Origin: Edaphochlamys debaryana | Taxonomy: Eukaryota > Chlorophyta > Chlorophyceae > Chlamydomonadales | Direction of reading: 5' to 3' | DNA: 64,000 bases | NCBI GenBank assembly: GCA_016858145.1 | Contig: JAEHOE010000012.1 | Location: 124,001 to 188,000, forward strand | Shown: piece after piece, positions 57,901-64,000 of the stretch | How the letters are laid out: each line of letters starts with the position of its first letter | How positions within the stretch are numbered: position 1 is the stretch's first letter | Program-made: the position numbers and the translations under genes | The notes under the pieces: model-generated | The model's database searches: none | Seen by the model: only the letters and a program-made list of their open reading frames with translations | What the model was told of the DNA's origin: nothing

Positions 57901-60900
57901 GGAGGCTGGGGCTGGGGCTGGGGCTTCTGCGGGGCTTGCTTGAGGCCGGACTGCTGCTTGTGTGCCGGCCCCGGGGCGTGGCGCTGGTGCGAGGAAGCGT
58001 GCTCCAGCTCGCGCGCTTTGGCGGCCGCCACGGCAGTTGCGATGGCCTTGGGGCTGGGCCCGCCGGGCATGCCAACCAGGGCCTGGGCCACGATGGCCGG
58101 AATGCCCATGCCCATGAGCGCGTACACGTCAGCAGGTGAGTCATCGATGCTCTTCCGTACGATGTACTGCTCATGGTAGGTACGGGGCTTGGGCGCGTGG
58201 GGGGAGCCCTCGTGGCCGGGCGAGAGGGAGGCGCCGCCGCCCGATGGCGAGTGCTGGAGCTGGGCTAGGCCCGCGGCGCCTGGGGAGGAGGCTGCGGCAA
58301 GGTAGCGGATGGGGTGTGCGGGCGGCGAGCCGGCGACGGGGCCTTCCGGGGTCGGGTAGAGGAGCGCGAACTTGGGGGATATCCGCGTGGGAGAGGCCCG
58401 GGCTTTGGGCGAGGGCCTGGTGGGGGACTGGCTGTTGGGCGGGGGCTTGCCGCCGCTGCCGCCCCCCGGCTTGCCCTGAGTTGGAGCCATGGCTTCGGGG
58501 GAGGACTGCACGTGTGGGATGCGGGAGTGCCCCCGGGGCGGGCCGGGCAGGGGCGGGCCGGGCAGGTGGTAGCGCAGGGGCTGCGGCGCGGGGGAGTTGG
58601 CGGCGGGGGCGGCCCTGGGGCTGGCACCGGAGCTGGAGACGCGAATGGGAGGAGGGGGCGCCGGGGGCCCCCGCACCACCCACTGGATTGGAGCTGAGGG
58701 TTGGGGCGAGGGCGGCGAGGGCAGCGCCGGGGAGGGATCCTGCAGTGGAGGGGGCCGCTGCCGCGGTCCGTCCGAGGCCCGCCTTTCCCGCTCGGCGGCT
58801 GCGGGCAGGGCGAAGCAGACCAATGCAGCACACAATCAGGCAGGCGTGTTGACCGTGCTGGCGTGCTCACGTCCCCGCGCGGCCTAGCGTCTGTTCCACA
58901 GCCAGCACAGCCTCCTTCATCCCACTAAAAGCGCACGCACAATTGCAAGCCTCAAGCCTACGCCCTTCGAGCATGCGCTTCTCTTTGTCCCTGCGTGCTG
59001 CCGAACGCAATTAAGCCCACCTGGGCGGCCAGCAGGGACTCGCGGCGAGCTGCCCCCTGATGCCGGCTCGTCGATGCTGTTCATGGCGGGTGCGGGCGCG
59101 GGGGGCTGGTGGGGGGGCCGAGAGGGCAGCCCGCCGCCACGCGCTGGGTCCATGGAGGCCTGAGAGGAGGAGTGCGAGGGCGAGAGCGACGGAGAGGCCG
59201 CTGCAGCCGGCATGGAGGAGAAGGCAGCGGCGGCGGCGGCCCGCTTCTGCCGCTGCTTCTCAGCCGCAGCCGCCTTCTTGGCGGCAGCCTCGGCAGCGGC
59301 AGCAGCGGCAGCGTCCGCTGCCTGCTGACGGGCGGCGGCACGGGTGGCGGCGGCTACGGCGGCGCGCCGGGCAGCGGCGCGGCTGGCGGCCACCGCTGAG
59401 GCGTGCTTGGGGTCCTGCCCCTCCCCGTCACCTTCCAGCTCCTGCCCCGGCGAGGCCGCTCGCGGCTTCTTGGGCTGTGCGTTGTTCCAGGGCGGCCGCT
59501 TCGGCCCGCGCTCCTCCTCCTCCCCCCGCGGGGCGCTGTCCCCAGACTGGCTGCCGCCGCCCTCAAGCGCGCTGCCGCCTGGACCCCCGTCCCCGCTGGG
59601 ACGCTCGCTCCCAGCCTCGGCCCCACCCGCCCCGCCAGCTCCATCCTCCGTGCCGCGCGGTGGCGAGGGGATACGGGTGCGCGAGGCCGCTCGCTTGCGT
59701 GCCAGATCGTGGGCAGTGGGTGACGGTTCGGCTTCCCGCGCCGCTAGCCCGGCCAGCTCGATGCGGCTCACGCGCCCGGGCGACTCGCGCTCCCGGGCCC
59801 GGCCGCGGCCCCGCTCCGCCATGCCGTCGCCGCTGGGGCGGGCACGGCCCCGGGGGCCGTGGCTGTGGGAGCGCCCGGCCGGGGCCGACGGCCCTGAGTT
59901 TGAGCCTGAAGCCGAGGCCGAGCCCTCCTCGCCGGAGCCCTCCGAGGAGGCACGCCGGTGCGGGAGGGGCACTTTTGCACCAGGGCGATTCCATGGCGGC
60001 CGATCGTCCAGCTTGTGCCGGTGGGAGGCGGCCCGCTCCTTCTTGCGCCCGGCGCGGTCCTTGCCGCCTTTGGAGGCAGCAGCCGCGGCAGCGGCGGCCC
60101 CGAGCGCCGCAGCCCCTTCCATTGCCCCAGCTTCCGCGTCTGCTGCATCCCCGTCGCCAAACGGCTCGGGGGCAGGAGACGGAGACTCAGCGCCATCAGC
60201 GCCCGGAGAGCTGGCCCTGAACCCTTCCTCGCCCCCTGCCGAGCCAGGTGGTGGCGAGGCCGGCCCGGGCGAGAACGAGCCGTCCTGCCCTGGCCCAGCC
60301 CCTCCCTCGTCTCCGCCCAGGAGCAGCTGCGAGGCCAGCGCCGTCGCCTGGATGCGGCCATCGTCCTCCTCGCCCTCCGGTTCCCCGTTGCCGCTGCCGC
60401 TGGCGCCCCCAGCATCCATGTCGTCGCCACTCTCGCGAGGGGATTCCGGCAGCGGGGATGGTGAGAGCGCCCGGGCGGTCACTGGGGAGGCGGCAGGGGG
60501 AGGCGGGCCATCGCCCTCGTCCTCGCCCGCCTCCCGCCCGCTAGCCTCTACAGCACCGGCTGTATCCAGGGGCGTCACGGCCGAGGGCTCACCCAGTTCG
60601 TGCCCGGCCGTATGCCCCGTGTCCGGACAGGGGCCTTCACCGTCACCACCCGCTTCGCCCGGCCCTTCTGGAGGCGGCGCGCCCGGGTCCGGTGTCGGGT
60701 CCGGCCGGTCCGGCGCCCCGTCTGTTGCAGCCTCTGCGGGCCCTGGCACCTCTTCCTCGCTAGCGGGGGCCCCAGCCGCAGCGACTTCAGCATCTGCTGC
60801 CCCGCCTTCGGCATCCGCGGAACTCGCGCTCGGGCCAGTGCCTCCCCCCGGCGCAGACTGCTCGAGCGCAGCACCACCAGCGTCGTCCGCTACCTCTGCG

Positions 60901-61880
60901 CCCTCACGAGCGGTGGAAGGAGCTGCCGGAGCCGGCTCCGCAGCCGCTTCTACATCGCGGCCCGGGTGAGCAGCTGGGTCTGTGGGTAGCGATGGTGGGT
61001 GTTCCCCTGCAGAGCTCACGCCCGGCTGTGCGTGCCCGTCCCCGGCTGCTCCTGCACCGTCTGCCGGCTCTCCCTCTGGCTCTGGACCTGCCTCAGCCGG
61101 CACTTCTGGTGGCGATGCCGTCGGTCCGGCTGCCCCGTCCTCGGCTGCATGAGTCCCTGCGGCCCCGACCCCGGCTGCCCCGCCCTCGGCTGCACCAGCC
61201 TCCGCTGCCCCGTCCCCAGCTGACCCGTCAGCCGGCGCCGCAGGCGTTGCGGGCGACGCTTCCGGATCTGCAGGCGGTTCCACAGGGGCTCGTGGCGGCG
61301 GTGGCGCCTGAGGCGCATCCGCGGGGGTCGTGATGGACGCCCGTCGGTTCAGGGACCCCGAGGGGCGGGGCCGCCCCCGCCCAGCGGAAGGAGGCGGGGC
61401 CGGCCCTGGTTGAGACGTCCGGGGTGTTGGGGCAGCGCTGGAGGCAGAGCCGGCTCCCGCCTGGGCAGCTCCCCCAGGTGAAGGCGGCACGCGTACGGGG
61501 GCTGCCGCGGGAGCTTCGCCACTGGTCGTCGGGTGGGTGCTAGCAGCTTTGGGCGCTGGTTCGGCCGCAGGGGCATCCCCGTTTGCCCCAGCTGCGTCGG
61601 AGGGAGCCGAGGGTGTTGCATCTGTTGGCTGAGGGTTCTCCTCGCGTTCGCCAAGGCCCGGTTCATGACCTGCTGCTGGGCCGCCCGGTATCTCCTGGCA
61701 CGCGGGGGGAGGCGGGGGACGGGCACGTCGCGCAAAGCAGGAGAGGGGTGCCGCGGAAGAGCCGCGGGCAACACGTATACAGCGCGCATATACGTGTGCG
61801 CCTGCATCCCGATTGTAAGTCACCTGCTCTGGTTGCTCGCCGGCTTGCTCCGCGTCCGCTTCAGATGGCCCAGCTTCCAT
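54936..61880 (-). CDS. 2,110-aa mostly disordered protein with RPPWN motifs and coiled coils
   Basis: Five exons: 61880-61824, 61694-59021, 58798-56278, 56130-55589 and 55474-54936. They total 6,333 nt and the phases close. The N-terminal third is Ala/Pro/Glu/Gly-rich and acidic. RPPWN occurs twice, at about residues 580 (DDRPPWNRPGAK) and 752 (KRPPWNNAQPKK). Helical, charged segments that could form coiled coils lie at about 785-845 (Ala/Arg/Lys), 1335-1370 (AERAAAKAARREARRELKQQ), 1580-1630 (DERSRKIAAQLAALQEESRQ) and the last 45 residues (HDQQVKHLKEVEAQLGAKLD). The third exon also has Tyr/Gly/Ser repeats and the last exon Met/Gly/Pro-rich repeats (GMGMGAMGPGGMGMGMPPMG). Long disordered proteins with short helices and repeated tryptophan motifs are often scaffolds, for example at cilia or centrosomes, but that is only a guess. 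No catalytic domain was seen. Confidence 0.85.
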
Positions 61881-62968
61881 GGCACCCGCAAGACTTCAGT
61901 ATCGCTGCCTCAAGAAGGCGCGTCCTACACGCTGGTCTCTCAGCGGAGCCCTTGGAACGCGTGGGCAGGCGACTGAGCGCAGAGTCCAAGCCAGGGTCCG
62001 GCAGTTATCCTTGCCGCTAGCATGTATTCGCTACATAGTCAAGGTGTAAGAGCCTTCTGCGCCTTCAGGTGGCTTCCGGCTTTGGGTTGGTCGTGTAGTG
62101 AGCATGCTTCGAGCGTCAGAAGCACCAGTCAGAGAGTGCAGTATACTTTACTTCGTTGAGGTCCTATGCAGTGCGGAATACTGAAGCGTGTGATGACCGG
62201 GTTGCACGTCGCTTGGGAACCGCGTGCCGTTCACCCCTTCTCCCCCCTCCCCCTTCGTCCCCCTCCCCAAGCCCGCCATCCGCGCTCATCACCAGCCCCC
62301 CGCGCTCCGAAGCCCCTCGGGCGGTCCCAGCCACCCCTACTCAAGACTTCAGACACCACCACCAGGCACCCGGCACACCACCGCGGAGGTCCCGCGTGGC
62401 CGCGGAGTGCCCGATGAGACGGTTCAGTCCGTGGAAGAGGGCTGCTGAGTGTTGGCTGGCGCCGTGCAATGACGCGGTCTCACCGACAGCCAGCTCTGGG
62501 CAGTCTGGGGAACTGCTGCATGCCTGCCACAGAGCTGCTGCTTGCCTAGGGCAGTAGGGCTTAGGGAATGAGGGCAGGGTTTGCGGTGGCGTGGCCGCTG
62601 GGCGGGGCTTCATAGCCGGCACTTTCGTAGAGGGCTACAGACTCTGCAAAGCACTTGCACCTTCCCTCTCAGGGCATTTCCGCAAGCAGAGCTCTGCCTC
62701 CTAGATGGCTGCCGCTGCTTCCTATGCCCATCGCACACGAGCCACCGCCATACTTGCGTCCCCGTGTGCATATGCATACCCCCGACCATATACACCAGCC
62801 CGTCCTTGCGGCATCCAGCAAAGCTGCGCCTCGCATCTCACTCCACCTCCCCCCCGCCGTGCGCTGCCGCCGCAGGCGGTACGCAGCGCTCACAGCTACC
62901 CACCGCCGCGGCTCGGCCATTCCCGAACACCGCGCGCCCCCACCCCGCGCTGCCTCCACGCCGCCCGC
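61881..62968. other. Intergenic region between two minus-strand genes
   Basis: Contains the promoter and 5' UTR of the 2,110-aa protein gene near 61881-62150 and the 3' UTR of the right-edge gene up to 62968. No coding frame is convincing and no minus-strand TGTAA was found, so the 3' end of the right-hand gene is not placed. Confidence 0.4.
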
Positions 62969-64000
62969 CTACGCCGCGCTCATGGCCGCCTGCAGCGTCT
63001 GCCGGTCCTCGAAGTAGATGAGCTGGTCGATGAGGTGCACGTACTGCATGCGCCCCGGGCCCAGGCGCTGCATGAGCTCCGCGCGGAAGCCCGCGTCCGC
63101 CGCCAGGCCCTGCGCCATGCGCTTGCGGATGTAGCCGTAGATGAGCTCGTACAGGGGCGCGCCCAGGTTGTAGGCGCACACCTAGGGGGAGGGGGAGGGG
63201 GGGAGGAAGGAGGGGAGGAGGGGGGCTGTTTGTTGCTGAGCGGGATGGCGCCTGCGCCAGGGAAGCCTTGCGTGTAGAGGAGGGGTGATGGCGCAGGGCA
63301 GGGGAGGGGGGAGAGGGCATGGCGGCGTGTGCGGAGTGGTGTGCTTGGGTGGTCGTCGAGGGGTGGTGGTTAGTGGCGAGGGAGAGGGGGATGCTACAGC
63401 CCAGCCTGCGTATATCTCCCGCCCCCGCTCACCTCTCTGAGCGCCTGTATTCGGTCCGCCAAGCCCCCTCGGTCCAGTGCCTGCTGCAGCTGGGGCGCAC
63501 CCGCGCCGCCGCCCGCCCCGCCGCCCCCGCCCGGCGATTGCCCGCCAGAGACTGTAGCCACCAGCTCCGCCTCAAACTCCTGCGCCGCGCCCTCCTGCGG
63601 AGACCACAAGGGTGGAACGGCTGTGAGGTTGCCGGCGTGTCAGGGTTGCGCGACAGGAGAGGAAGCGGCCACGGGAACCACAAGGGCTGTTTGCGTTCCC
63701 CGCATACCACGGCCTGACGTCGAGCCTCGGGAGCAACAGCAATACCACACACGCCACACCCTGACACGCAGCGCCGCTCCAGGACCTCCTGGTCCCCATG
63801 TACGCAAGCGGCAATCCTGTAGACGCGCGAGGCCCCCGCCCGCACCTCTTCCAAGTCATCGTCGCTGTCGCTGATGCCGCTCATACCGGCCCGGGCCGCC
63901 AGTCCGGCTGCGCCCTGGGCATAGTAGTACCCGCTGGGGCCCCCGTCCAGCCCCGCAGAGCCCTCCCGCGCCATCGCCGCCTCGTAGCCGCCGTGCCCCA
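62969..64000 (-). CDS. C-terminal exons of a possible NIMA-related (NEK) kinase (5' end outside window)
   Basis: Three exons are visible: <64000-63846, 63594-63433 and 63181-62969 (stop TAG). Phases agree. The first contains GYYYAQGAAGLAAR and the acidic stretch MSGISDSDDDLEE. The second has a helix EGAAQEFEAELVATVSGG, a Gly-rich linker and LADRIQALRE. The last reads VCAYNLGAPLYELIYGYIRK, then RMQYVHLIDQLIYFEDR. The order LxxxLG-PLxxxxY-h...LG....YxxhhxxLhxxE resembles the C-terminal tail of NEK1-type kinases (LEEKLG, FFEVYEKI, then a YAKILHLV-like helix). The kinase domain would be to the right of the window, so the assignment is tentative. A conserved C-terminal helical domain is the safe statement. 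Confidence 0.6.

Overview
The window looks like nuclear DNA of a volvocine green alga (Chlamydomonas or a close relative). The DNA is very GC-rich. Genes carry several short introns with GTGAG/GTGGG donors and CAG acceptors. Proteins are long and rich in Ala, Gly, Pro and Ser. TGTAA poly(A) signals follow at least two genes, and the histone genes end in a stem-loop. No prokaryotic operon logic, CRISPR, rRNA or tRNA gene was seen. Gene models were built by hand; every splice phase closes, but none has been checked against RNA.

Layout. (1) 1-3292, minus, running off the left edge: a protein with a disordered N-terminal half and a C-terminal run of about 12-residue 'LVxxMGP' repeats. (2) 3743-10478, plus, divergent from the first: an 1,869-aa protein with an N-terminal membrane anchor. 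(3) 12145-18040, minus: a complete 15-exon S28 serine carboxypeptidase with signal peptide and catalytic triad. (4) 19193-23892, minus: a 1,293-aa low-complexity protein. (5) 25227-46918: a 21.7-kb tandem array of a 2,115-bp unit, ten full copies plus one partial. Nine copies carry the same 202-bp insertion, which looks like a 5'-truncated LINE with a 12-bp target-site duplication. (6) 47584-54395: an inverted pair of linker histone H1 genes, tail to tail. Between them lie an inverted, decayed copy of gene 4 and a 280-bp fold-back element. (7) 54936-61880, minus: a 2,110-aa mostly disordered protein with two RPPWN motifs. (8) 62969-64000, minus, running off the right edge: the C-terminal exons of a protein whose tail resembles NIMA-related kinases.

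The genes do not form an obvious pathway. The main theme is segmental instability. Gene 4 and its inverted pseudogene copy flank the tandem array, and the H1 pair flanks the pseudogene, so several duplications and inversions are nested in about 33 kb. The array is the strongest candidate for an undescribed element: its units are nearly identical, have no family I recognise, and the LINE insertion records how it was amplified.
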